DNA of 38,170 nt from Rickettsiales bacterium (GCA_002691145.1 NZHE01000011.1:1-38170), one strand, 5' to 3'; counted from the stretch's first letter, positions 31,244 to 38,058 are shown. Translations and numbers: made by a program. The notes: generated by a model from the letters alone, not told the origin.

Positions 31244-31610
31244 TACTGCTACGGTTCTTTTTGACGATAGCCGTAATGATTTAAGGGCACTGCCTAAGAC
31301 AGTAAGACTACAAATACTTGTGGTGTTAAGTTTTGTTTGGTCAACGGTTTTCAGCATCTACATCTTTACAAGCATGAACGCAATGGTTTATGGTTGGGCA
31401 GGACTTGTTATTGGACACCTGGCAATTATTTTTGCTATCTATTATACCTTCAAACAATTTCATAACGCGAGTAAACAACAACAAGATTACAAGTTTGGAA
31501 CATATCATAGTGTCGGTAGGACTAGAAGTTTTATGATAGGTAGAGATAAGAAAGGCAATCCATACAAAGTTTATTTTGACAAATCAGACCCAGGAGGAGA
31601 GCATGAATAA
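31224..31610 (+). CDS. two-helix inner-membrane protein, 128 aa
   Basis: Two predicted membrane helices: about residues 29-50 (IQ/LVVLSFVWSTVFSIYIF) and 57-77 (WAGLVIGHLAIIFAIYY). The C-terminal 45 residues are soluble and basic (GRTRSFMIGRDKKGNPYK). AGGAG lies upstream of ATG 31224. Small membrane proteins in this row (31224, 31603, 31710) may act together in the envelope; function unknown. Confidence 0.78.
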   Translation: MKDWMIDTATVLFDDSRNDLRALPKTVRLQILVVLSFVWSTVFSIYIFTSMNAMVYGWAGLVIGHLAIIFAIYYTFKQFHNASKQQQDYKFGTYHSVGRTRSFMIGRDKKGNPYKVYFDKSDPGGEHE

Positions 31611-31710
31611 AATCAAGTGGTTGATACTTGACAACTTGCCAACAATCTGGATGACTTTGATCATCCTATTAGGTTTAGTATTAGTGATGGATCACGCAGG
31701 AATAGTTTAA
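31603..31710 (+). CDS. small single-pass membrane protein, 35 aa
   Basis: ATG 31603 has a perfect AGGAGG (31592-31597) 5 bases upstream and overlaps the previous gene. Product: MNKIKWLILDNLPTIW then a hydrophobic helix (MTLIILLGLVLVM) ending DHAGIV. Its TAA overlaps the next ATG (TAATG). Strong signals for such a short frame. Confidence 0.75.
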   Translation: MNKIKWLILDNLPTIWMTLIILLGLVLVMDHAGIV

Positions 31711-31892
31711 TGAGCAAGTGGATAGTAGGTATCATGATGTTGGTTGTGGCCGCCATGTTTTGGAAAGGTGTTGAAGTTCTAGGACGTGGTGAAAACAACT
31801 ATTCAATAGAATACAAAGGTCCAAAAAAAACTATTGAACAAAGATGGCAGGACGCCTATGACTGGCAGAAAGAAAGGAAAGCCAATGATTAA
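31710..31892 (+). CDS. small membrane-anchored protein, 60 aa
   Basis: One N-terminal hydrophobic helix (KWIVGIMMLVVAAMFW) followed by a soluble charged tail (KTIEQRWQDAYDWQKERK). This is the layout of a small inner-membrane protein with cytoplasmic or periplasmic tail. Coupled to the 35-residue gene before it and overlapping the gene after it. Confidence 0.75.
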   Translation: MSKWIVGIMMLVVAAMFWKGVEVLGRGENNYSIEYKGPKKTIEQRWQDAYDWQKERKAND

Positions 31893-32067
31893 GTGGACAT
31901 TTCAAATTAAAGCAGGTGACATGGTGGAAGTAGGACGTTTTAGGAACGTTAGAGCAGAAGTAAAAAGTATAGAATTTGACAATAAAGGGCAACCTGAAAT
32001 TGTTACCAGCAAAGGCAGAAAGAAATTATTCAGTTGTAGATTGGTAAAACTTATGAAAAAAGCATAG
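31885..32067 (+). CDS. small SH3/KOW-like protein, 60 aa
   Basis: Start at ATG 31885 (MIKWTFQIKAGDMVEVGRF), with AAGGA upstream and overlap with the previous stop; a longer in-frame start at 31834 lies inside the previous gene. The pattern KAGDMVEVGRFRNVRAEVKSI resembles small SH3/KOW barrels. Last gene of the ligase operon, ahead of the promoter at 32069. Confidence 0.68.
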   Translation: MIKWTFQIKAGDMVEVGRFRNVRAEVKSIEFDNKGQPEIVTSKGRKKLFSCRLVKLMKKA

Positions 32068-32068
32068 G

Positions 32069-32096
32069 TTGACATTAAATTGCTTTATGTTATAAT
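32069..32096 (+). promoter_or_regulatory. host-type early promoter (TTGACA-16-TATAAT, extended -10)
   Basis: GGTTGACA (-35 at 32069-32074), a 16-bp spacer ending ATGT, consensus TATAAT (32091-32096). The transcript would begin near 32103, at the foot of the structured leader. Confidence 0.85.
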
Positions 32097-32102
32097 TAGG
32101 TA

Positions 32103-32203
32103 AGTTGGTAGCAATACTCTCATTTTTCAATCAACTTTTAACCGTTTAGGTTTTTATGCATTTGAGAGCGGCATAACCCGCGAGAGTATTTGCCACCAAT
32201 TAA
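32103..32203 (+). ncRNA. structured, possibly bistable 5' leader RNA
   Basis: The 5' arm TTGGTAGCAATACTCTC (32105-32121) pairs with GAGAGTATTTGCCACCAA (32182-32199): 16 pairs with one mismatch and one bulge, closing a loop with two small hairpins, AACC-GTTTA-GGTT (32140-32152) and GCGG-CATAAC-CCGC (32168-32181). A second copy of GAGAG (32164-32168) can pair instead with CTCTCA (32117-32122), giving two exclusive folds. The long stem ends 7 bases before ATG 32207. It could be a riboswitch, thermosensor or small RNA; I do not recognise a known class. Confidence 0.65.
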
Positions 32204-32206
32204 GTT

Positions 32207-32527
32207 ATGCAAGTTCCAATTTCAAATCAGTACGGAGAAGATGAAAAAGGTAATCCAATCTACATAGATAGGATTTATCAAGGATTATCAAATAAGATGC
32301 GTCTGATCAACAAAGATGGTTCTGAATACCACGGAGCAATTAGCAAAAAAGCAATCAGTGTCAAAGGCAAAGACGGAGTCAAGTTTCGATCTTTTGTCCA
32401 CGAAACTGCCGACGGCAGATGGTTTGATAGATCAGGTATGCCGATAGAAAAACCTAGCAATTTAATCACGAAAAAAGAATCCGAAGAGCAAGAAAGTCAA
32501 GAAAATAGCGGTAATTTACCAGGTTGA
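32207..32527 (+). CDS. hypothetical soluble protein, 106 aa
   Basis: A strand-rich, charged protein (MQVPISNQYGEDEKGNPIYI...) with an acidic Gln/Glu-rich C-terminus (KKESEEQESQENSG). There is no Shine-Dalgarno before ATG 32207; the closing stem of the leader RNA ends just before it. Its expression may thus depend on that structure. Its stop lies within the next promoter's -35. Function unknown. Confidence 0.75.
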   Translation: MQVPISNQYGEDEKGNPIYIDRIYQGLSNKMRLINKDGSEYHGAISKKAISVKGKDGVKFRSFVHETADGRWFDRSGMPIEKPSNLITKKESEEQESQENSGNLPG

Positions 32528-32551
32528 CGTATTTCCAATAGATGTTATAAT
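32524..32551 (+). promoter_or_regulatory. host-type early promoter (TTGACG-16-TATAAT, extended -10)
   Basis: ACCAGG flank, TTGACG (32524-32529), a 16-bp spacer ending ATGT, TATAAT (32546-32551). The -35 overlaps the TGA of the previous gene. Confidence 0.85.
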
Positions 32552-32576
32552 AAAGGTAATTAGGAGGAGAACAATT

Positions 32577-32936
32577 ATGTATAAATGTTCACAAAAGGCT
32601 CAGTTAGTATTAGATCAGATCAAATCAAGATGTCAGTCTGATACATCAACTGATAACAAATGGAAAGGTAGATCTGGAAACTATATGTTCATTATGGGCA
32701 GAGAGAATCCAGATGGAATGGCAACAGGAGTTGTTCATAAATTTGCTCCGGACGGTGTCCAGCATAAACTTGCAGGATCTTTCAAGATCTTATCTGATGG
32801 TATCATCACAAGATTTACTGGCTTGTCTAAAGCAGATTGGAACAATGCAATGTCTAAAGCAGAAGAAAACTATAAAACTTCTATCGAAGAAACTTCTTCT
32901 ACTGAGGCAACTGCACAAGAAAAAGTTGCAATCTAA
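32577..32936 (+). CDS. hypothetical soluble protein, 119 aa
   Basis: A protein with MYKCSQKAQLVLDQIKSRC at its start and strand-rich middle (GNYMFIMGRENPDGMATGVVHKF). It ends in a Glu/Thr-rich tail. A perfect AGGAGG (32562-32567) 9 bases before the ATG and a consensus promoter indicate strong early expression. No family recognised. Confidence 0.78.
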   Translation: MYKCSQKAQLVLDQIKSRCQSDTSTDNKWKGRSGNYMFIMGRENPDGMATGVVHKFAPDGVQHKLAGSFKILSDGIITRFTGLSKADWNNAMSKAEENYKTSIEETSSTEATAQEKVAI

Positions 32937-32943
32937 CTATACA

Positions 32944-32991
32944 GATGGTGGGTTCGTAAGGCCATATTAATGTTGAGGCAGGCCCACCATC
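32944..32991 (+). other. long hairpin between genes
   Basis: GATGGTGGG (32944-32952) and CCCACCATC (32983-32991) form a perfect 9-bp stem around a 30-base loop, with no T-run. It lies between the genes at 32577 and 33000, 8 bases before the next ATG. It may be an mRNA processing/stability site or operator. Confidence 0.55.
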
Positions 32992-32999
32992 ACTAAATT

Positions 33000-33668
33000 A
33001 TGCAGAAGAAAACTTTAGATAACATAAAAAAATATCTATCCTATACTATCATTTCTATATTGGTTGGTGCAGGAATATTTGTATTCGGAACTTTCAAGCC
33101 AAACTTTTGGATATTAGAAAAAATTGAAAAGAGATACGAGATAGCATATGAAGAAAAACTTGTTGCGTTCGAAGAAGATTATCTTAAGAAACTACAAAAT
33201 ATAGGTTTCACAGAACCCGCGTTTGTGTACAACGATAAACAAACGTTCATAAAGACGATGTATAAATGCATTGATTACGCAAACTTTTCATTGGAGAAAG
33301 AGAAAAGGGTACCTAGTTCGATATTGGTTGCCATGGCAATGGTAGAGTCAGCAAACGGTACAAGTAGATTTGCAAATGAAGGTAACAACCTTTTTGGTAT
33401 TAGGACATGGGATGATAACGTTCCGCAAATGAAACCAAGAGGAATACCAAATGCAAAATTTGGAGTTAAAAAGTTTCCAAGCAAGTGCAGTTCGGTTGTT
33501 GAAGTGATAAGAATATTAAACAATCACCCTGCATATGAAGAATTTAGAAAGGCAAGAAATGCGGAAAAAGATTACAGGATTATGTTAGATGGTATTTCCG
33601 CTTGGAGCACAAACGAAAAATACTCCGCTATCATTTATCAAACAATAGTTGACAATAAACTTCCTTAA
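33000..33668 (+). CDS. membrane-anchored glucosaminidase (Bax/GH73-like), probable endolysin
   Basis: 222 residues. An N-terminal helix (YTIISILVGAGIFVFGTF, residues about 15-32) forms a signal anchor. The catalytic domain follows from about residue 75: VPSSILVAMAMVESANGTSRFA holds the catalytic Glu, then NNLFGIRTWDD, as in Bax and FlgJ-type N-acetylglucosaminidases. A stretch of charged helix (residues 45-70) links the two. It should cut peptidoglycan, and the weakly hydrophobic anchor suggests a signal-anchor-release type endolysin or a baseplate-independent lysin (inference). Confidence 0.85.
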   Translation: MQKKTLDNIKKYLSYTIISILVGAGIFVFGTFKPNFWILEKIEKRYEIAYEEKLVAFEEDYLKKLQNIGFTEPAFVYNDKQTFIKTMYKCIDYANFSLEKEKRVPSSILVAMAMVESANGTSRFANEGNNLFGIRTWDDNVPQMKPRGIPNAKFGVKKFPSKCSSVVEVIRILNNHPAYEEFRKARNAEKDYRIMLDGISAWSTNEKYSAIIYQTIVDNKLP

Positions 33669-33677
33669 GGGTATAAT
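33649..33677 (+). promoter_or_regulatory. host-type promoter (TTGACA-17-TATAAT)
   Basis: TTGACA (33649-33654) inside the end of the previous gene, 17 bp, TATAAT (33672-33677), exactly 6 bases before ATG 33684. Confidence 0.78.
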
Positions 33678-33683
33678 AATATT

Positions 33684-34115
33684 ATGACGATGCATTTAGC
33701 ACAAGGTCTTACAATGTTGAGAACAGTAAGGCGTAGAAGAAGACCACTGACAGATACGCAGTTAAAGAAGTATGAGAAACAGATGCGTGAACACAATAAG
33801 TTTTTGCGTGGCCTAGGCCTCAAAGATCATCAGATGGATCTCAAAGATTATATTAATTATTGCAGAGGAGAATACAAATCAAGGAGAAAGCCTAGGGCGA
33901 TCCCCGATCCTTTTGGTAGAGATGTTGTCTTTCAAAGACAGACAACAAATATTCCTTCGAGTAATAACATAACAGGAGTGGCCGCAACCAAAAAAGAAGC
34001 GATGGTATATTCCGGTGAAAGAAAATTACTTGGTATTGCAACCATGCACAAAAGCAATCAGGTGCCTGTATTCGATGACCAAGATGCAAAAGATATCGCT
34101 AAAATGCGAAGATGA
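33684..34115 (+). CDS. hypothetical basic protein, 143 aa
   Basis: A very basic N-terminal half (LRTVRRRRRPLTDTQLKKYEKQMREH) followed by a less charged C-terminal part (ATKKEAMVYSGERKLLGIATMHKSNQ). It resembles nothing I can name. The promoter -10 ends 6 bases before the ATG, predicting a leaderless mRNA. A second ATG at 33690 is possible. Overlaps the next gene by 4 bases (ATGA). Confidence 0.78.
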   Translation: MTMHLAQGLTMLRTVRRRRRPLTDTQLKKYEKQMREHNKFLRGLGLKDHQMDLKDYINYCRGEYKSRRKPRAIPDPFGRDVVFQRQTTNIPSSNNITGVAATKKEAMVYSGERKLLGIATMHKSNQVPVFDDQDAKDIAKMRR

Positions 34116-34324
34116 AGAAGCCTGGTCTAGATCAATTTGAAATAGAAGCAAAGACATCCGGCGGTGCGGTGTTTGAACAAGGCGTCAAAATGTCTAAAAG
34201 CAATAAAGCAATCAGGAGAATGGCGGAGCCGCTAATGAAAAAGCATTGGAAAGGCAATGTTTTTAATCTTCATAGAATTTATAAGGTCGCAGAGTATCTT
34301 TTGAAGAGAAGCAAAAGAAGATGA
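34112..34324 (+). CDS. hypothetical basic protein, 70 aa
   Basis: A small basic helical protein (MKKPGLDQFEIEAKTSGGAVF...) ending EYLLKRSKRR. Coupled to both neighbours by overlapping stop/start codons. Unknown function. Confidence 0.75.
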   Translation: MKKPGLDQFEIEAKTSGGAVFEQGVKMSKSNKAIRRMAEPLMKKHWKGNVFNLHRIYKVAEYLLKRSKRR

Positions 34325-34470
34325 GGACCAAGATATCAAAAGGTAAACTGATAAAAATTTTAAAAAAAACACCCGAAGTTCCAAACAAGGGTTTGAGTAG
34401 CATTAAAAACAAAGACACATCACACAAAGACTGGCTTAAAGGTTATTGGGCCTGGAAGAAAACTCAATAA
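34321..34470 (+). CDS. small basic protein, 49 aa
   Basis: ATG 34321 overlaps the TGA of the previous gene (ATGA). The product is Lys-rich (MRTKISKGKLIKILKKTPEVP) and ends WLKGYWAWKKTQ. Its TAA begins the late box at 34468-34473. The coupling supports it. Confidence 0.65.
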   Translation: MRTKISKGKLIKILKKTPEVPNKGLSSIKNKDTSHKDWLKGYWAWKKTQ

Positions 34471-34473
34471 ATA
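34468..34473 (+). promoter_or_regulatory. late promoter box ATAAATA overlapping a stop codon
   Basis: TAAATA begins with the stop of the 49-residue gene and lies 13 bases before ATG 34487. Confidence 0.6.
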
Positions 34474-34486
34474 CCTACATAACATC

Positions 34487-35269
34487 ATGAATCATTTAGC
34501 CAATGGGTGTAGTTTTAGCACCAAAAAAACATTTAGAAGTTGTCATCAACAACTTGGTCACAGATTAGGTCTGGAACCTACGATAAATTTGGCCAAAGGC
34601 GGAAGAGGCAATGACAGAATAGTCAATAGTACAATAAATTGGTTCTTGAAAAATCCCGAAAGAGTAAAAGACACTTTTGTTAGTATTGGTTGGAGTAGCA
34701 CACATCGTTGGGACTTTGTATCAAAATACGTGACTCCAAAAGAAAAAGATGGTGGTATCAAGGGAGAACTACTTAAATTTTCATATCAATGGATGACTTG
34801 GTCTGTTTGGCAACACGAATGGATTTTGAAAGACAAAGAAATTGATCACGATTTAAATGGTGCAGTGAGATTGTATCAACATATTCTAACATTACAGAAC
34901 TTTTTTAAACTGCACGGTATCAAATATGTGATGTATCATGCTTTGACAAATGACACTCCTATTGAGATGATTAACCATGTGACTAGACCTGATCTAAAAT
35001 TATGGTATGACGCAATAGATAAAGAACATTTTTTTAATTTTGACAGCAGTGAATTTGTAAAAGAAAATATTAAAATGCAACAAGACAACAGATCTAATCA
35101 AGATCATAAGGTAGAAGTTTCTAATAAGGACTACGTTCAAAGTCATTTTGAATTTTGTGCAATGAATGGGTGGACCAAGTCTGCAAATGATGGACATCCA
35201 AGCCAGACAGGACATCATGCGTGGGGGGACCTATTACATAAATTTGTTATAGAGAAAAAATTAATATGA
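34487..35269 (+). CDS. SGNH/GDSL hydrolase-like protein
   Basis: 260 residues. Short motifs fit the SGNH fold in order: LANGCSFS at the start (block I Ser), AKGGRGNDR near residue 35 (block II Gly/Asn), VSIGWSSTHRWDF near residue 64, and DGHPSQTGHHAWGDLL near residue 237 (block V Asp and His). Such proteins in phages may deacetylate or esterify glycans. It overlaps the nucleotidyltransferase gene by 4 bases, so the pair may act on one sugar or polyol substrate (inference). Confidence 0.72.
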   Translation: MNHLANGCSFSTKKTFRSCHQQLGHRLGLEPTINLAKGGRGNDRIVNSTINWFLKNPERVKDTFVSIGWSSTHRWDFVSKYVTPKEKDGGIKGELLKFSYQWMTWSVWQHEWILKDKEIDHDLNGAVRLYQHILTLQNFFKLHGIKYVMYHALTNDTPIEMINHVTRPDLKLWYDAIDKEHFFNFDSSEFVKENIKMQQDNRSNQDHKVEVSNKDYVQSHFEFCAMNGWTKSANDGHPSQTGHHAWGDLLHKFVIEKKLI

Positions 35270-35703
35270 AGATAGTATTAGTAACCGGTGGTTTTGATCC
35301 CTTACATTCGGGACACATAGAATATTTTAAATCAGCAAAAAAACTTGGTGATGAGTTATGGGTTGGATTAAATTCTGATGACTGGTTGGTAAAGAAAAAA
35401 GGCAAAGCATTCATGCCAATGAATGAAAGATTTACCATTATTAAACATCTTGAAATGGTAGATAATGTTTTCTCTTTTGATGATGATGACGGAACGGCAA
35501 ATTACGCCATACAAAGTGCATTGGCATTGACTGAAGAAGAAGACACAATAATTTTTGCAAATGGTGGTGATCGTACATCAAAAAATATCCCTGAACAAAA
35601 ATTGTACAAAGAACACCGAAATGTTCAATTTAAGTTTGGTGTTGGTGGAACCAACAAAATGAATAGCAGTAGTTGGATTCTTAAAAAATATACCAAAAAA
35701 TAA
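35266..35703 (+). CDS. cytidylyltransferase-like nucleotidyltransferase
   Basis: 145 residues. VLVTGGFDPLHSGHIEYF has the HxGH motif of the nucleotidylyltransferase superfamily, and GGTNKMNSSSWILKK supplies the second nucleotide-binding motif (normally ISSTxxR-like). It resembles glycerol-3-phosphate cytidylyltransferase or HldE-C/RfaE types, which activate a sugar or polyol phosphate with CTP or ATP. Substrate cannot be told. ATGA overlap with the SGNH-like gene; terminator hairpin at its end. Confidence 0.85.
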   Translation: MKIVLVTGGFDPLHSGHIEYFKSAKKLGDELWVGLNSDDWLVKKKGKAFMPMNERFTIIKHLEMVDNVFSFDDDDGTANYAIQSALALTEEEDTIIFANGGDRTSKNIPEQKLYKEHRNVQFKFGVGGTNKMNSSSWILKKYTKK

Positions 35704-35728
35704 CCTTTTTCCAAAACTTTTTTTGGTA
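35691..35728 (+). terminator. intrinsic terminator overlapping CDS end
   Basis: TACCAAAAAA (35691-35700) pairs with TTTTTTGGTA (about 35719-35728) around about 18 bases; a T-run forms the 3' arm. Confidence 0.5.
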
Positions 35729-35777
35729 ATGGTAAAAAACCTCAATAAAATCAATGGTTTTGTAAAGATCAACTTGG

Positions 35778-35805
35778 TTGACGTATTTGGAAAATATGCT
35801 ATTAT
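35778..35805 (+). promoter_or_regulatory. host-type early promoter (TTGACG-16-TATTAT, extended -10)
   Basis: GGTTGACG (-35 at 35778-35783), a 16-bp spacer ending ATGC, TATTAT (35800-35805), 6 bases before ATG 35812. A second hexamer TATAAT at 35803 would place the start inside the gene, so TATTAT is preferred. Confidence 0.75.
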
Positions 35806-35811
35806 AATACT

Positions 35812-35976
35812 ATGATTAGGTTAGTAATATTATTTGCAATCTTCCTAGCAGTGTATCCAATGATTGGAGACGGTTGGGCACAATTCAGCAACGATGTAAA
35901 TGTTGATGGTGTGTTCGATGTTGTTTCAAATGTTTTTGCATCACTGTCAGAGATGGTTGACAAATTACAAAAATAG
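35812..35976 (+). CDS. small secreted or membrane peptide, 54 aa
   Basis: The first 18 residues are hydrophobic (MIRLVILFAIFLAVYPM) and end before GDGWAQFS, like a signal peptide or single anchor; the rest is acidic (NDVNVDGVFDVV). The predicted transcription start coincides with the ATG. The stop codon TAG is part of the next gene's AGGAGG. First gene of an envelope cassette. Confidence 0.68.
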   Translation: MIRLVILFAIFLAVYPMIGDGWAQFSNDVNVDGVFDVVSNVFASLSEMVDKLQK

Positions 35977-35986
35977 GAGGACGATG

Positions 35987-36544
35987 ATGGATAAAATCAT
36001 CAAAGCGGTGCTTGTCGTTGTGGCCTGTATCGCATTAACAAACTGTTCTACGTACAAGATCAAGCCTGACATGGCTAAGAATGGTTACGTGAACAAGGCC
36101 CCTAAATGGTATGTAGACTACGACCACGAGACGTTTAGAAAATACCAGGAGGCGGCAACGGCAGTATCTCCAGATATGGAGTTGGCTGTTAAGAAAGCCA
36201 TAATGCTGGCTAAGGCAAAACTTGCTGATAGGATTAATGGTGAGATGAACAACAGGACTACCATTAATAAAAACGAAGCAGGTACAAATGAAAACTTGAC
36301 GGTGACGGCAGGTTCTCAGGATACGATTGTGAACATGATTGAAGACACTTTGGTAAGACATTACGAAGTGACTAAACAAGAAATCTATGTCACACAACAT
36401 AAATCTTATAGAGTCTATGTGATGTTAGAAATTTCTAAGAAAGAAATTGATAAGATCGTAGCAGATATCAATAAGAAAAAGATTGCGGTAAAAATTGATA
36501 CCAAAGCAATCAATAATGCGGCTGACGAAGTATTAAAGAACTAG
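35987..36544 (+). CDS. lipoprotein, LPP20-like
   Basis: 185 residues. A lipoprotein signal MDKIIKAVLVVVACIALTNC has the lipobox LTNC with Cys near residue 20. The mature domain (AVSPDMELAVKKAIMLAKAKLADRI and KSYRVYVMLEISKKEID) resembles LPP20-type lipoproteins, with Ala-rich helix and strand. AGGAGG (35975-35980) fits ATG 35987 better than the adjacent ATG 35984. Anchored in the inner or outer membrane. Possible role in superinfection exclusion, which is inference. Confidence 0.8.
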   Translation: MDKIIKAVLVVVACIALTNCSTYKIKPDMAKNGYVNKAPKWYVDYDHETFRKYQEAATAVSPDMELAVKKAIMLAKAKLADRINGEMNNRTTINKNEAGTNENLTVTAGSQDTIVNMIEDTLVRHYEVTKQEIYVTQHKSYRVYVMLEISKKEIDKIVADINKKKIAVKIDTKAINNAADEVLKN

Positions 36545-36548
36545 GGCA

Positions 36549-36911
36549 ATGGACACGAAATTTCTTGTCAAAATTATTGCCCTAGTGGTACTGACGTTGG
36601 TAATCATACTGACGTACATTGGCAAAAGTCATGCTGGTGGACCTTGGAATGATCAATACTGCAACATAGAGACAACAACAATTAAAACAATTGATAACCA
36701 AGGCAAAGTAATAGATGAACGCACAGAAGAGAAAGTTCATTGTGAGGATGGTGTTAAAGACTTCCTTCATGGTATGGGCATAGCATCTAATTGTCAAATA
36801 TTCACTTGGGATATGCCTTACAAAAATACTACTATCAAAGAAAGATCAATTGCTTGTCAAAGATTGGATGGAACTTATGAGATTGTACCAGGCTATCATT
36901 CTGTTGAGTAG
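36549..36911 (+). CDS. secreted or membrane-anchored protein, 120 aa
   Basis: An N-terminal hydrophobic segment (KIIALVVLTLVIILTYIG, residues about 8-25) followed by SHAGGP, a likely signal-peptidase site. The mature part has four to five Cys (YCNIET, VHCEDG, NCQIF, ACQRLDG), probably disulfide-bonded in the periplasm. Follows the LPP20-like gene by 4 bases and overlaps the next lipoprotein gene. No family recognised. Confidence 0.78.
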   Translation: MDTKFLVKIIALVVLTLVIILTYIGKSHAGGPWNDQYCNIETTTIKTIDNQGKVIDERTEEKVHCEDGVKDFLHGMGIASNCQIFTWDMPYKNTTIKERSIACQRLDGTYEIVPGYHSVE

Positions 36912-37332
36912 TGTTCTATTATTGAATGCTTGTTCGACAGGCAGTATGAAAGGTGAGTTGAGTGATACATCAGGCACTTTTATAGATATAAAAAAGGCTC
37001 CTTTGAATATGGACGAGACCATGTTGAATGCCATACCTGGGTTTCTTTGGAATAACGCACAATATCTACGTTTTAGCCTTAATAAGAATGAAAAACTACA
37101 ACATAGATCTAGTGTATATCATGCATTAGATAACACTAAAAATGGTGAGGTTGTTGCTTGGTATTCTAAGGAACGTAAAGCATCCGGCAAGGTTAGAGTA
37201 ATACACTCATACCCTCAATCAGGAGGATATTGCAGAGTTTACCAAACTTTTATACAATTAAATGGTGCTTTAAGACACAAGACTAATGCCGCTTGTAAAG
37301 AAATGGGCAGGTATTGGAGATTCGTAAACTAA
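36877..37332 (+). CDS. lipoprotein, rickettsial 17-kDa surface-antigen-like
   Basis: About 151 residues from ATG 36877 (MRLYQAIILLSSVLLLNACSTG), lipobox LNAC with Cys near residue 19. ATG 36868 would add three residues. The C-terminal domain (ALDNTKNGEVVAWYSKE; GYCRVYQTFIQ; AACKEMGRYWRFVN) matches the pattern of the 17-kDa surface antigen family, common in Alphaproteobacteria. The family match is by pattern memory. It overlaps the previous gene by 35 bases and ends the envelope cassette. Confidence 0.78.
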   Translation: MRLYQAIILLSSVLLLNACSTGSMKGELSDTSGTFIDIKKAPLNMDETMLNAIPGFLWNNAQYLRFSLNKNEKLQHRSSVYHALDNTKNGEVVAWYSKERKASGKVRVIHSYPQSGGYCRVYQTFIQLNGALRHKTNAACKEMGRYWRFVN

Positions 37333-37351
37333 ATAATTTCATAAATAAATA
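37330..37351 (+). promoter_or_regulatory. cluster of three late boxes TAAATA
   Basis: TAAATA occurs at 37330, 37342 and 37346, with the last 15 bases before ATG 37367; TTAGGA lies between as a Shine-Dalgarno. Confidence 0.65.
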
Positions 37352-37366
37352 CAGTTAGGAACAAAA

Positions 37367-38041
37367 ATGACAACGCCAAACCAAGAAGCAAAAAAATACG
37401 GTTTATCTCCAGACACTGGTGAAAGATCAAGAATGTATAGAGTCACTATTACACAAAGTGGCTATTCATCTACAACTGGTGACAACACAGGCGGAGGCGT
37501 TACTCCAAAAGTAGCAGGCGATTATGGAACACTTGGCACACATCCATCATCATTAGCAATTTCAACTATGTTATCAAGAGGTAACATTAGATTCAAAAAA
37601 ATGGTATTGGCATTGCAGGAAAAAACTAACGTAGATTTAAGAAATATTACAATTGGCGGTGACTCAAATGGATCAACCCAACTAACATCTTTGGCTTTCA
37701 CTTTGGTTGTTGAGAATGCTCAATTCTTATTAGCATCAGGTACAAATCCAGATGGTTCCACTTATACAACAAGTGCAGAAGGTTACATCAAAGATCAGAT
37801 CACAGAAGTACTTTCATCAACTTTCACAGAAAATATCGAAGTGCATGATCCAACTGGAGCGGCTTCAAACCCAAGAACAGATGGATTCAAATTATTGAAA
37901 TTGACTGCGGCACCTGTAACAACTAACAATACTACTCTTGTAAATTCGATTGCAGTGGTAGAAGATGCCCAGTTTAGATCACACGAATCAGGTGGCAACG
38001 AAGAGGCCATCGACGCAAGTAAACCTAGCACAGGCAACTAA
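37367..38041 (+). CDS. probable virion protein, 224 aa
   Basis: A Gly/Ser/Thr-rich soluble protein (MTTPNQEAKKYGLSPDTG...) with beta-rich middle and no enzyme motif. Composition and triple late box suggest a structural protein made in quantity, for example tail tube, head decoration or fibre component. I recognise no family. Confidence 0.72.
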   Translation: MTTPNQEAKKYGLSPDTGERSRMYRVTITQSGYSSTTGDNTGGGVTPKVAGDYGTLGTHPSSLAISTMLSRGNIRFKKMVLALQEKTNVDLRNITIGGDSNGSTQLTSLAFTLVVENAQFLLASGTNPDGSTYTTSAEGYIKDQITEVLSSTFTENIEVHDPTGAASNPRTDGFKLLKLTAAPVTTNNTTLVNSIAVVEDAQFRSHESGGNEEAIDASKPSTGN

Positions 38042-38058
38042 TCATTACCAAAGTTTTC

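Noticed and set aside
32941-33000. A tRNA gene in the hairpin between 32936 and 33000
   Set aside because: The outer stem is 9 bp with no D, anticodon or T arm pattern and no CCA-adjacent discriminator arrangement.
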